Positions 42,488-50,758 of a stretch of DNA of 64,000 nucleotides are shown here, in pieces. Each line of letters starts with the position of its first letter. The first letter of the stretch is position 1. This DNA is from an uncultured Prevotella sp. (GTDB lineage Bacteria; Bacteroidota; Bacteroidia; Bacteroidales; Bacteroidaceae), in contig ONLG01000005.1 of assembly GCA_900318625.1 (NCBI GenBank), positions 23,620 through 87,619 of the forward strand. Direction: 5' to 3'. The notes beneath the pieces are model-generated. The model searched no databases. It had not been told where the DNA came from and saw only the letters and a program-made list of their open reading frames with translations. Made by a program: the position numbers and the translations under genes.

Positions 42488-44419
42488 ATGACTGAAAGAT
42501 TGATTTCGATGGTGCTGAGCTGTCTCTTTTGCCAGTTGCTCAGCCTTGCTGCCGGCACTCCCCTGCGCGAGGGACAAATAGCTAACATCAAGCCCAAAGG
42601 GTGGCTACTGGAGATGCTCAACCGCCAGAACAGCGGGCTGACAGGCCATCCCGAAGCACTCTCCTACCCCTACAACTCGTGTCTATGGGCCGGCGAGATT
42701 TCGCGAAACACCGAAAGCTACGGCTCAAACTGGTGGCGGTACGAGCAGACGGCCTACTACACCGACGGCCTTCTGCGCCTCGGCTACCTGCTGGGCGACA
42801 GCGCGCTGATTGCGAAAGGCGAACTGGGCATCGACTATACCATTCGTCATGCCACGGCAGACGGTCGTCTGGGCAATGCCTCGCTGGGCAACAACATGTG
42901 GCCGATGGCTGTTTTCTTCCGCGCCATGCAGGCCCAAAGCGAGTATCGGGGTGCCGACAGCATTGCCAAAGTGCTGGAACGCCACTTTCTGGGCTACCAA
43001 CCAAAGGACTTCTCGCACGACCGCAACATCGTGAACATCGAAGGATTGCTCTGGACTTACTCGCAAACGGGCAACCGCCAGCTACTCGAGATGGCCAAGG
43101 AAGCCTATTCGCTGGGGGGATTTGCACTCGATGCCGAAGCCATCTTGAACGACAAGCCGCTAAAGATGCACGGTGTGACGTGCTGCGAAATGCTCAAGCT
43201 ACCTATAATATTATATATGTACACGCGCGAGGAGGGCTATCTCTCGCTGGCGCGACGGGCCATGAAGAAGCTCACCGACGACCACCTGCTGCCCGACGGG
43301 GTGCCTTCGAGCGCCGAGCATCTTGCCGGAAAGAATCCCATACACAGCCATGAGACGTGCGACATCGTTGACTTCACGTGGACACTGGGCTATTTCCTCA
43401 TGGCTACGGGCGAGGGCCAGTGGGCCGACATGATTGAGAAAGCCGTGATGAACGCCGGCATGGGTGCCATAACCAAGGACTTCAGGTCGCTGCAATACTT
43501 CTCGTCAGTGAATCAGGTGATAGCCACCGGCACATCAAACAACAACCACTTCAAGCACGGCTCTACGTGGATGGCCTATCGCCCCACGCACGAGACGGAG
43601 TGCTGTTCGGGAAACATCCACCGCCTGCTGCCAAACTACGTGTCGCGTATGTGGCTCAAGAGCGACGACGGTGAGGTGGTGGCAGCCCTCTACGGCCCTT
43701 CGACCTTCAGCGGAACGTCCGCCGAAGGCCACTCCTACACCATCACCGAGGACACCGACTATCCATTCAGCCAGACAATACGCTTCCGCTTTGCAGCCGA
43801 CAGCAACATAAAGCTGCCCCTCATGCTGCGTATTCCCGGATGGTGCGACAGCTACAGCATCAGCATCAACGGCAAACCGACGACTGACTGCCGTCAGGAC
43901 AAAGGCTTTGTGCGCGTCGAAAGAGAGTTCAGCGACGGCGACGTGGTGGAGCTCAGCCTGCCTATGAAGGTGAAAAAAACGGCCTGGCAGCCCTACGGAG
44001 TTTATTTCAGCTATGGCCCTCTGGTGCTTTCGCATCCTGTGGCAACCCTCTGCGAGGAAGACACCGTAACCTATGCCAACATGAACGGCAAGCGGCCAGA
44101 GAACCCGGAGTTCAAGTGCTGGTCTATGAAACCTGCCGCAAGCTGGCAGTATGGCCTTTCGGCTGATGCCAGACCGACTCGTCAGGCTGCTTTAACAACC
44201 GGCTTCCCGTTCGACAAGAGCCAGACACCGCTGCGTTTCAGCGTGGATGCTACAGAGATAGCATGGCCTCTCGACGAAGACCGCTTCACTCCCGAGCTGA
44301 AAGATGCCCGCAAACTGACACCTGCCAGCGGCGGCAAGCCACAGACAAAGACCATCGAGCTTGTTCCCTACGGCGCAACGGAGCTGAGAGTCACGGTTTT
44401 CCCGGTGACAGAAAAGTAG
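42488..44419 (+). CDS. Exported glycoside hydrolase, GH127-like (beta-L-arabinofuranosidase family)
   Basis: 643 aa. Hydrophobic N-terminal signal (about 5-22) and PLREGQIANIKPKGWL, the usual GH127/DUF1680 opening. The (alpha/alpha)6 barrel includes SYGSNWWRYEQTAYYTDG. Zinc/catalytic motifs are present: HETCDIVDFTWTLGYF (Glu and Cys) and HETECCSGNIHRLLPNYV (tandem Cys, one the nucleophile in the Bifidobacterium enzyme). C-terminal beta domains complete the length. Probably releases arabinofuranose or a similar sugar from plant glycans; GH146 and related families share these motifs. No Sus pair is nearby, so not in an obvious PUL. Confidence 0.88.
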   Translation: MTERLISMVLSCLFCQLLSLAAGTPLREGQIANIKPKGWLLEMLNRQNSGLTGHPEALSYPYNSCLWAGEISRNTESYGSNWWRYEQTAYYTDGLLRLGYLLGDSALIAKGELGIDYTIRHATADGRLGNASLGNNMWPMAVFFRAMQAQSEYRGADSIAKVLERHFLGYQPKDFSHDRNIVNIEGLLWTYSQTGNRQLLEMAKEAYSLGGFALDAEAILNDKPLKMHGVTCCEMLKLPIILYMYTREEGYLSLARRAMKKLTDDHLLPDGVPSSAEHLAGKNPIHSHETCDIVDFTWTLGYFLMATGEGQWADMIEKAVMNAGMGAITKDFRSLQYFSSVNQVIATGTSNNNHFKHGSTWMAYRPTHETECCSGNIHRLLPNYVSRMWLKSDDGEVVAALYGPSTFSGTSAEGHSYTITEDTDYPFSQTIRFRFAADSNIKLPLMLRIPGWCDSYSISINGKPTTDCRQDKGFVRVEREFSDGDVVELSLPMKVKKTAWQPYGVYFSYGPLVLSHPVATLCEEDTVTYANMNGKRPENPEFKCWSMKPAASWQYGLSADARPTRQAALTTGFPFDKSQTPLRFSVDATEIAWPLDEDRFTPELKDARKLTPASGGKPQTKTIELVPYGATELRVTVFPVTEK

Positions 44420-44429
44420 TTTCAGCCAA

Positions 44430-44485
44430 TAAGACTAATAGGTTGTATATGACATATAGGGCCTATAAGTCCTATAAGACATATT
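44430..44485. repeat. TATAAG-rich block without core array
   Basis: AGGGCCTATAAGTCCTATAAGACATATTA-type sequence, the same block found beside the arrays, here alone between convergent genes and leading into the maeB terminator. Confidence 0.7.
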
Positions 44486-44530
44486 AAAAAAAGAAAGGGC
44501 TTATAAGGTTTGACAAACCTTATAAGCCCT
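44486..44530 (-). terminator. Terminator of maeB built from TATAAG-type sequence
   Basis: Perfect 16-bp arms AGGGCTTATAAGGTTT (44496-44511) and its complement (44515-44530) with a 3-nt loop. On the minus strand TTTCTTTTTTT follows. Confidence 0.88.
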
Positions 44531-44550
44531 AAACTTTTGCAGGCAGCAGC

Positions 44551-46863
44551 TTATTCGCGATATACTCGCGTTGCGCCGGTGGCCTTCTTGATTTTCTCCA
44601 CGTATGCGTCAAGCACTGCCACAGCCGTGATATTAACCACATCACGCACCGAGCACTCAAAGTCGGTGAAGTGGATAGGCTTGTTCAGTCCCATCTGAAT
44701 GGGGCCAATGATTTCGATGTCGGGGTCGAGAGCCTGCAGCAGCTTGTAGCTTCCGTTGGCACTCGACATATTCGGGAACACCAGAGTGTTGACATCGAGT
44801 CCCTTCAGGCGTGTGAACGGATACTTGTCGTCGCGCAGCTCGCGGTTAAGAGCAAAGTTGACCTGCATCTCTCCGTCGATAGCCAGATTGGGATAACGTC
44901 GCTGCATCTCTGCCACAGCTTCGTGTACGTTAGCCGGCGAGCCGTCTTCGTCGGTGCCGAAGTTAGAGTAGCTGAGCATAGCTATTCGCGGTTCGTCGTT
45001 GAAGAAGCGCACACTGTGGGCCGACAAGCGTGCAATGTCGACAAGAATATCCTTGTCGCGGTGACGGTTAATCAGTGTATCGGCAAGATAGAACGTACCC
45101 TTCTGCGTGTTCAGAATGTGCATCGTGGCAAACGTATTGTACTCCGGGCGTATGCCAATCACCTCCTTAGCCACCTTGATGGTATTTGAATATTTGGTGT
45201 AAAGACCCGTTATGAAAGCATCGGCATCGCCACACTCTACCATCATCATACCGAAATAGTTGCGCTCATACATCTTATCGTAAGCCTCCTGGAAGGTGTA
45301 GCCCTGACGTGCGCGCTTTTCAGCAAGATGCTTGGCGTATGTAGCACGGCGGCGTTGCTCCTGGTCGGAGCGCATATCGATGATCTGTATGTCGGTAAGG
45401 TCGAGCTTCAGGCGGTTTGCCAGACGGTTCAGGCGGTCCACATTGCCCAGAAGTATGGGGTGGCAGATGCCTTCCTGCTTGGCCTGCACAGCCGCCTTCA
45501 TCATCGTGGTGTGGCCTCCTTCGGCAAATACCACGCGTTGCGGATGACGGGCAGCCGTGGCATGGAGGTTGCGGGTGAGCTTGGTTTCCTGTCCGAGCAG
45601 CTGTCGCAGGTTCTCCTTGTAGGCATCCCAGTCGGTTATTATGCGTCGGGCCACACCACTCTCTATGGCAGCCTTGGCCACGGCGGCACTGACCTCGGTG
45701 ATGAGGCGCGGGTCTACGGGTTTCGGAATGAAGTAGTCGGGACCGAAAGTGAGGTCGTTGACGTGGTAAACCTCGTTGACCACATCGGGAACGGTCTGCT
45801 TTGCCAGGTCGGCAATAGCCAGAACAGCAGCCATCTTCATCTCTTCGTTGATGGCGCGGGCATGAACATCAAGTGCTCCGCGGAAGATATACGGGAAACC
45901 AATGACGTTGTTTATCTGGTTGGGATAGTCGCTACGTCCGGTAGACATTAGCACATCGGGGCGCGCCGCCATGGCATCCTCGTATGAAATCTCAGGAACG
46001 GGATTTGCCAGTGCAAAGACTATCGGCTTGTCGGCCATCGAACGTATCATGTCCTGGCTGAGGATGTTGCCTTTCGAGAGTCCTACAAACACGTCGGCAC
46101 CCTTGATGGCCTCCTCGAGAGTGTGTACGTCGCGGCGGTCGGTGGCGAAGAAAGCCTTTTGCGGAGTGAGTTTCTCGCGGTCGCTGGTGATTACTCCCTT
46201 CGAGTCAATCATCAGAATGTTCTCCTTTCGGGCACCGAGAGCCATATATAACTTGGTACACGAGATGGCTGCCGCACCCGCACCGTTGACAACTATGCGC
46301 ACTTTCTCGATGTCCTTGCCAGCCACTTCGAGGGCGTTCTTCAGTCCGGCAGCCGAGATGATGGCCGTTCCGTGCTGGTCGTCGTGCATCACGGGAATGT
46401 CGAGCGTGCGCTTGAGCCGCTCCTCAATGGCGAAACACTCAGGTGCCTTGATGTCTTCGAGGTTTATTCCTCCGAACGTGGGAGCAATCTTCTCTACCGC
46501 CTCGCAGAACTTTTCGGGGTCTTTCTCGTCGATCTCGATGTCGAAGACGTCGACGCCACCATATATCTTGAACAGCAGCCCCTTTCCTTCCATCACCGGC
46601 TTGCCGCTCATCGCACCGATGTCGCCCAGTCCGAGCACAGCCGTTCCGTTCGAGATGACAGCCACGAGGTTGCCCTTGTCGGTGTATTTATACACGTCGT
46701 CGGGGTTCTGCTGTATCTCCAGACAGGGGAAGGCCACTCCCGGTGAGTAGGCCAACGACAAGTCTGTCTGTGTGTGATAGGGTTTGGTAGGTTTAACTTC
46801 AATCTTTCCCGGCCTTCCATTGGAGTGATATTCCAGTGCGGCCTCCTTAGTTATCTTCACCAT
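44551..46863 (-). CDS. maeB: NADP-dependent malic enzyme with phosphotransacetylase-like domain
   Basis: Oxidative decarboxylation of malate to pyruvate. 770 aa, the normal MaeB size. N-terminal malic domain (about 1-160) with YHTQTDLSLAYSPGVA and the NAD(P)-binding domain (about 165-420: VVNGAGAAAISCTKLY, ALANPVPEIS). C-terminal phosphotransacetylase-like domain (about 430-765: RVVFAEGGHTTMMKAA, YNTFATMHILNTQKGTF, NMSSANGSYKLLQAL), which in this family is regulatory, not an active Pta. Promoter has a perfect inverted repeat between -33 and -7. Confidence 0.96.
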   Translation of the reverse strand: MVKITKEAALEYHSNGRPGKIEVKPTKPYHTQTDLSLAYSPGVAFPCLEIQQNPDDVYKYTDKGNLVAVISNGTAVLGLGDIGAMSGKPVMEGKGLLFKIYGGVDVFDIEIDEKDPEKFCEAVEKIAPTFGGINLEDIKAPECFAIEERLKRTLDIPVMHDDQHGTAIISAAGLKNALEVAGKDIEKVRIVVNGAGAAAISCTKLYMALGARKENILMIDSKGVITSDREKLTPQKAFFATDRRDVHTLEEAIKGADVFVGLSKGNILSQDMIRSMADKPIVFALANPVPEISYEDAMAARPDVLMSTGRSDYPNQINNVIGFPYIFRGALDVHARAINEEMKMAAVLAIADLAKQTVPDVVNEVYHVNDLTFGPDYFIPKPVDPRLITEVSAAVAKAAIESGVARRIITDWDAYKENLRQLLGQETKLTRNLHATAARHPQRVVFAEGGHTTMMKAAVQAKQEGICHPILLGNVDRLNRLANRLKLDLTDIQIIDMRSDQEQRRRATYAKHLAEKRARQGYTFQEAYDKMYERNYFGMMMVECGDADAFITGLYTKYSNTIKVAKEVIGIRPEYNTFATMHILNTQKGTFYLADTLINRHRDKDILVDIARLSAHSVRFFNDEPRIAMLSYSNFGTDEDGSPANVHEAVAEMQRRYPNLAIDGEMQVNFALNRELRDDKYPFTRLKGLDVNTLVFPNMSSANGSYKLLQALDPDIEIIGPIQMGLNKPIHFTDFECSVRDVVNITAVAVLDAYVEKIKKATGATRVYRE

Positions 46864-46899
46864 AGTAGTTTATTTTTGCGCAAAACATATTTGTTTGTG

Positions 46900-46930
46900 C
46901 AAAAGTACGCTAATTTGCGTACACCGCAAA
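46900..46930 (-). promoter_or_regulatory. Promoter of maeB with internal palindrome
   Basis: Minus-strand -7 TACTTTTG (46907-46900) and -33 TTTG (46930-46927), spacing 19 bp. GTACGC (46905-46910) and GCGTAC (46917-46922) form a perfect inverted repeat in the spacer, a good place for a repressor. Confidence 0.7.
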
Positions 46931-46997
46931 ATAAAGAAAAACTTTTTTGCAAGGTTGCCGTGTGTTTGCAGTAAATATGCAGTTGAGGCAAAATATT

Positions 46998-47028
46998 TTT
47001 GGTTGTTAAAAAAGATTTATTACATTTG
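46998..47028 (+). promoter_or_regulatory. Promoter of the ECF sigma factor gene
   Basis: -33 TTTG (46998-47001), 19 bp, -7 TACATTTG (47021-47028); leader about 75 nt. Confidence 0.72.
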
Positions 47029-47109
47029 CAGCGATAAAAGATTTCAACCAAAACTTAATGCCTATCGAACACCATTACTTATAAGAAAAAACAAATAAAA
47101 CATTAAGCA

Positions 47110-47706
47110 ATGAGTAATCTGTCGCAGATGACCGACGAAGAGTTGGCAATGCAGTATGTTCAAGGCAACAACAAGGCTTTTGATTTGCTTTTATCAAGAA
47201 ATCAGTCCAAATTGTTTTCCTATATACTCTTTGTAGTCCACGATCAAGACGTGGCCAACGATATTTTTCAGGAGACATTCGTCAAGGTAGTGATGAAGCT
47301 ACAGCAAGGACGCTACACGCCGAGCGGCAAGTTCGGCGCGTGGGTGATGCGTATTGCCCACAACGTAATCATGGACTGGTACCGCGACCAGCGCATTGAC
47401 CGCATGGTGGAGGTGGCTAAAGACAACGACCTGTCGAACATCAGCTCGCACGAAGTGCTGCAAGACAGCATCGAGAGCGACTTCGTGAGACTGCAGGTGC
47501 TTTCCGACGTGAAGAAGATGATGAACAATCTGCCTGCTCCCCAGCGCGAAGTGGTCTACATGAGGTTCTTCCAGGGAATGTCGTTCAAGGAGATAGCAGA
47601 AACCACCGAGGTGAGCATCAACACCTCGCTGGGACGTATGCGCTATGCCATACTGAACCTTCGCCGCATGGCAAAGGCCCACAACATAGCACTGCAGATA
47701 GCCTAA
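47110..47706 (+). CDS. RNA polymerase sigma factor, sigma-70/ECF family
   Basis: 198 aa. Region 2 (about 25-90: LLSRNQSKLFSYILFVVHDQDVANDIFQETFVKV, GAWVMRIAHNVIMDWYR) and region 4 (about 135-190: LPAPQREVVYMRFFQGMSFKEIAE, NTSLGRMRYAILNLRR). Region 3 is absent, as in ECF sigmas. No anti-sigma gene is adjacent: the next gene (rpe) is convergent. So regulation may be transcriptional or by a distant partner. Its promoter is of the housekeeping type. Confidence 0.93.
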   Translation: MSNLSQMTDEELAMQYVQGNNKAFDLLLSRNQSKLFSYILFVVHDQDVANDIFQETFVKVVMKLQQGRYTPSGKFGAWVMRIAHNVIMDWYRDQRIDRMVEVAKDNDLSNISSHEVLQDSIESDFVRLQVLSDVKKMMNNLPAPQREVVYMRFFQGMSFKEIAETTEVSINTSLGRMRYAILNLRRMAKAHNIALQIA

Positions 47707-47719
47707 GGCAAGCTATCTG
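47695..47719. terminator. Hairpin across the sigma-factor stop, between convergent genes
   Basis: Perfect 8-bp arms CAGATAGC and GCTATCTG; the stop codon lies in the loop. No T-run, so any termination effect is uncertain. Confidence 0.35.
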
Positions 47720-47723
47720 CCAG

Positions 47724-48380
47724 TCAAAGAGCTTTCAGCGAAGCAATCGTGGCAACAGGATCGGCGGCTCGGAACACGTAGCTGCCACTCACCAGCACGT
47801 CGGCTCCAGCCTCAACAAGGCGCGGAGCTGTCTCGGCCTGCACTCCCCCGTCAACTTCGATAAGGGCACTGCTGCCTTGCTCGTCGAGCATACGGCGCAG
47901 GCGCTTCACCTTGGCTATGGTGTTCTCGATGAAGCACTGGCCGCCGAAACCGGGATTGACACTCATCAGCAACACCATGTCGGCATCCTGCACTATGTCT
48001 TCGAGCACACCGACCGGCGTTGCGGGGTTGAGGGCAACTCCGGCCTTCATTCCAGCCTGATGAATTTCCTGCAAAGTGCGGTGCAGATGGGTGCAAGCCT
48101 CATAGTGAACGCACATCATCATCGCACCGGCAGCGGCAGTCTGACTGATGTAATGCTCTGGATGGACAATCATCAGATGCACATCGAGGGGCTTCTTGCA
48201 CACTTTGTTCACGGCCTGGAGCACCGGAAAGCCAAACGAAATGTTTGGTACGAACACTCCATCCATCACATCCAGGTGAAGCCAGTCGGCCTCGCTGCGG
48301 TTTATCATGTCAATCTCGGCTCCGAGATTAAGGAAGTCTGCCGACAGAAGCGAGGGCGAGACAAGCGTTTTCTTCTCCAT
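47724..48380 (-). CDS. rpe: Ribulose-phosphate 3-epimerase
   Basis: Interconverts ribulose 5-phosphate and xylulose 5-phosphate in the pentose phosphate pathway. 218 aa TIM barrel. SPSLLSADFLNL opening, WLHLDVMDGVFVPNISFG (metal His/Asp), LDVHLMIVHPE, VLLMSVNPGFGGQCFI and IEVDGGV with the second catalytic Asp; the end has VSGSYVF. All active-site residues present. It complements tkt and rpiB encoded 7-9 kb away. No promoter found in the first 100 bp upstream. Confidence 0.96.
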   Translation of the reverse strand: MEKKTLVSPSLLSADFLNLGAEIDMINRSEADWLHLDVMDGVFVPNISFGFPVLQAVNKVCKKPLDVHLMIVHPEHYISQTAAAGAMMMCVHYEACTHLHRTLQEIHQAGMKAGVALNPATPVGVLEDIVQDADMVLLMSVNPGFGGQCFIENTIAKVKRLRRMLDEQGSSALIEVDGGVQAETAPRLVEAGADVLVSGSYVFRAADPVATIASLKAL

Positions 48381-48599
48381 TTCAGTTTAAGCAATAAGAA
48401 CTGATTTGACCATTCTGATTGAATACACGGTAGGTGTAAGCAATCTGCCGAATAACGTTAAGGGTGCTTTCCGAAGGTGAATAATCTTCTTGTGTAAAAT
48501 TGAACATAGGCTACTGGGGTTTGATAAACTATATACTTCATTTCTATAACGCGCCCTGCTGTGCTTTTATTATACAGAAGCACAGGATTATTTTACCCA
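48381..48599. other. Intergenic region upstream of rpe
   Basis: No gene, hairpin or consensus promoter recognised. AT-rich towards 48600, where the repeat modules begin. Confidence 0.4.
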
Positions 48600-48610
48600 G
48601 ACCAAAATGC

Positions 48611-48730
48611 AATATGAGTCATATTACTGACCCACCCCCGCCCCTCCCCAAGGGAGGGGAGCCAAAAGGCTCTCCCATAAGGCTTATAAGACCTATAAGT
48701 CCTATAAGACATATTAGCCATATAAGCCTT
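48611..48730. repeat. Diverged core plus CCCCTCCCC hairpin module and TATAAG block
   Basis: A single altered core AATATGAGTCATATT (48611-48625) with linker ACTGACC, then CCCCTCCCCAAGGGAGGGG (perfect 8-bp stem, 3-nt loop), AGCC-AAAA-GGCT, and a TATAAG block ending ATATTAGCCATATAAGCC. Closely matches 63886-64000. Confidence 0.82.
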
Positions 48731-48761
48731 CCCCCCTTTGGGGGAATTGTGGGGGGCTACC

Positions 48762-48820
48762 AATATGGGCCATATTACCAACCAATATGGGCCATATTAC
48801 CGACCAATATGGGCCATATT
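48762..48820. repeat. Array F: three AATATGGGCCATATT cores at 22-bp pitch
   Basis: Cores at 48762-48776, 48784-48798 and 48806-48820; linkers ACCAACC and ACCGACC. Preceded by CCCCCCTTTGGGGG and GGGGGG runs. Between divergent rpe and the C1B peptidase gene. Confidence 0.95.
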
Positions 48821-48877
48821 GCCTGAGCATAGGAAATCAAAGGGAAAACGCCGGGGGCAAAAATATGCGGCAATTAT

Positions 48878-48908
48878 TTTGCCGTTTGCAGAGATAGTAT
48901 TAACTTCG
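48878..48908 (+). promoter_or_regulatory. Promoter of the C1B peptidase gene
   Basis: -33 TTTG (48878-48881), 19 bp, TAACTTCG (48901-48908), one mismatch to TAnnTTTG. Confidence 0.55.
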
Positions 48909-48940
48909 CAAAGGAAAACATAAAAAACGTATAAAACCTT

Positions 48941-50143
48941 ATGAAGAAACTGTTATTATTAACACTGTTAGCCGCATCGACTATTGGCGTGCAGGCTGAG
49001 GAGAAAAAGGACTCTGCCGACAGCCGCAAGCCCGTGTTCACAACCATCAAGGAGCTTCCCATAACCAGCATCAAGGACCAGAACCGTTCGGGAACCTGCT
49101 GGGCATACTCCACCTTGTCGTTCTTTGAGAGCGAGATACTCAAGAAAACCGGCAAGACCTACGACCTCTGCGAGATGTTCATAGCCAACAAGGACTACAT
49201 GGAGCGCGCCGTGCTCACCGTGCGTATGCATGGCGACAGCCAGTTCTCACAGGGAGGAAGTGCCGGCGACGTGCTACTAATAATGAAAGAGCACGGCATC
49301 TGCCCCGAGACAGCAATGCCTCTGCCGGGCACTATGCAGGGCGACTCGCTGGCAAACTTCAACGAGTTCTTCTCGGTAATGGAGCCATACGTGAACGCTG
49401 TGGCCAAGAACAAGGCCAAGAAAATAAGCAACCAGTGGAAGAAAGGTCTGCAGGGCATCATCGACAGCTATCTGGGAGAAGCACCTGAGACTTTTGTCTA
49501 CGAAGGCAAGACCTACACCCCGAAATCGTTTATGGCCTCGCTGGGCATCAACCTCGACGACTATGTCAGCATAACAAGCTACACGCACCACCCCTTCTAC
49601 ACCAAGTTTGCTGTGGAAGTGCAGGACAACTGGCGCTGGGACCAGAGCTACAACGTGCCTATGGACGAGATGATGCGCATCATCGACAATGCCCTCGACA
49701 ACGGCTACACCATTGCCTGGGGCGGTGACGTGAGCGAAGACGGCTTCACACGCAAGGGCCTGGGCGTGCTCTACGACCAGAAGAAGGCTCAGTCGCTCTC
49801 AGGAAGCGATGCCGCACGCTGGCTGAAGCTCTCGGCTTCGGAGAAGAAGAACAAGATGGAGGAGCTGGGTGTCGACGCGCCTGAGGTTGTTCCCACACAG
49901 CAATACCGTCAGGACGGCTTCGACAACTGGGAACTGACCGACGACCACGGTATGCACATCTTCGGTCTGGCAAAGGACCAGAACGGCAAGGAATACTATA
50001 TGGTGAAGAACTCGTGGGGCGAGTATGGCGACTACAAGGGCATCTGGTACATGACAAAAGCCTTCGTTGCCGGCAAAACCATGGACTTCCTGGTAAACAA
50101 GAACGCCATACCTAAGGACATCCGCAAGAAACTCGGTATCTAA
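48941..50143 (+). CDS. Exported C1B cysteine peptidase (aminopeptidase C / bleomycin hydrolase-like)
   Basis: 400 aa. Signal peptide MKKLLLLTLLAASTIGVQA, so it acts in the periplasm or beyond, unlike cytosolic PepC. Catalytic Cys in NRSGTCWAYST (about residue 50), His in DDHGMHIFGLA, Asn in MVKNSWGEYGDYKGIWYM. The self-compartmentalising PepC family normally ends with a C-terminal residue that enters the active site; here the end is KDIRKKLGI. Somewhat shorter than PepC (about 445). The stop codon belongs to the first unit of a 22-bp tandem repeat. Confidence 0.93.
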   Translation: MKKLLLLTLLAASTIGVQAEEKKDSADSRKPVFTTIKELPITSIKDQNRSGTCWAYSTLSFFESEILKKTGKTYDLCEMFIANKDYMERAVLTVRMHGDSQFSQGGSAGDVLLIMKEHGICPETAMPLPGTMQGDSLANFNEFFSVMEPYVNAVAKNKAKKISNQWKKGLQGIIDSYLGEAPETFVYEGKTYTPKSFMASLGINLDDYVSITSYTHHPFYTKFAVEVQDNWRWDQSYNVPMDEMMRIIDNALDNGYTIAWGGDVSEDGFTRKGLGVLYDQKKAQSLSGSDAARWLKLSASEKKNKMEELGVDAPEVVPTQQYRQDGFDNWELTDDHGMHIFGLAKDQNGKEYYMVKNSWGEYGDYKGIWYMTKAFVAGKTMDFLVNKNAIPKDIRKKLGI

Positions 50144-50227
50144 GACAGAAGGACATCTGCGTTAAGACAGAAGGACATCTGGCTTAGAACAGAACAATAT
50201 CCGTGTTAGGACAGAAGGACAAAAGAA
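50140..50227. repeat. Four degenerate 22-bp tandem repeats overlapping the peptidase stop
   Basis: Units start at 50140, 50162, 50184 and 50206; consensus T-TAAGACAGAAGGACATCTG plus two bases. The first two are nearly identical, the third and fourth diverged. Each unit carries TAA or TAG near its start. Confidence 0.75.
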
Positions 50228-50277
50228 CATATATTTAGGTTCTGAAGCACTCTGGCAAAGAGTTGCCTAATCAATAC

Positions 50278-50319
50278 GGTGCCTGCCCACGTCAACTATG
50301 GGCAGGCACCGCTTGTTTT
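50278..50319 (+). terminator. Intrinsic terminator of the C1B peptidase gene
   Basis: Perfect 12-bp arms GGTGCCTGCCCA (50278-50289) and TGGGCAGGCACC (50299-50310), 9-nt loop, then GCTTGTTTT. Confidence 0.88.
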
Positions 50320-50365
50320 ATCGCCAACTGCCGTAATGAGAAACCGCCAACCGTCGTGATGAAAA

Positions 50366-50503
50366 CGCGACAAAAACGGATTGGAGTGCGATGCCGTTGT
50401 TCATCTGCGTAATGGCAGCTACGGACTCATAGAAATAAAACTGGGTGGTGAGAAACTTGTAGAAGATGGCGCAAAGACATTGAAAAGGCTCTCCACAAAG
50501 TAA
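50366..50503 (+). pseudogene. C-terminal remnant of a DUF4143-type AAA ATPase
   Basis: The frame reads RDKNGLECDAVVHLRNG, then YGLIEIKLGGEKLVEDGAKTL and stops at 50501-50503. This is the characteristic C-terminal PD-(D/E)xK-like end (D-x(n)-E-I-K) of the large Bacteroidetes ATPase family with DUF4143. Two stops lie just upstream in frame and no ATPase domain precedes, so only about 45 codons survive. Confidence 0.8.
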
Positions 50504-50509
50504 GTCTTT

Positions 50510-50613
50510 CCCTCCGTAATCTTCCAAGTATTCAAGAAATCCCAACCTTCATAGTTTGACTGAGACATCATTTGTACTATAGTGCGAGCGTAACCGGCGG
50601 TAAAGGTATACAA
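50510..50613 (-). pseudogene. Remnant of a GLUG-type surface protein
   Basis: Minus-strand frame with MSQSNYEGWDFLNTWKITEG and KTY, resembling the repeat end (YEGWDF..vW.i.eg.tYP) of GLUG-motif surface proteins in Prevotella. It has no signal or repeats and runs straight into the antisense of the DUF4143 remnant. Confidence 0.5.
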
Positions 50614-50758
50614 AGTTTTTGTTATAAGTGAAAAAACTTAAAAAAAACACTGCTTTTTTTTTACTTTACATGGTTATTAGTAATTTTACAAGCAAATTAC
50701 ATTGGGGGCAAATGTCCTCAACTATAGCAGCGGAAATAAAAAAAGAAAGATATATATA

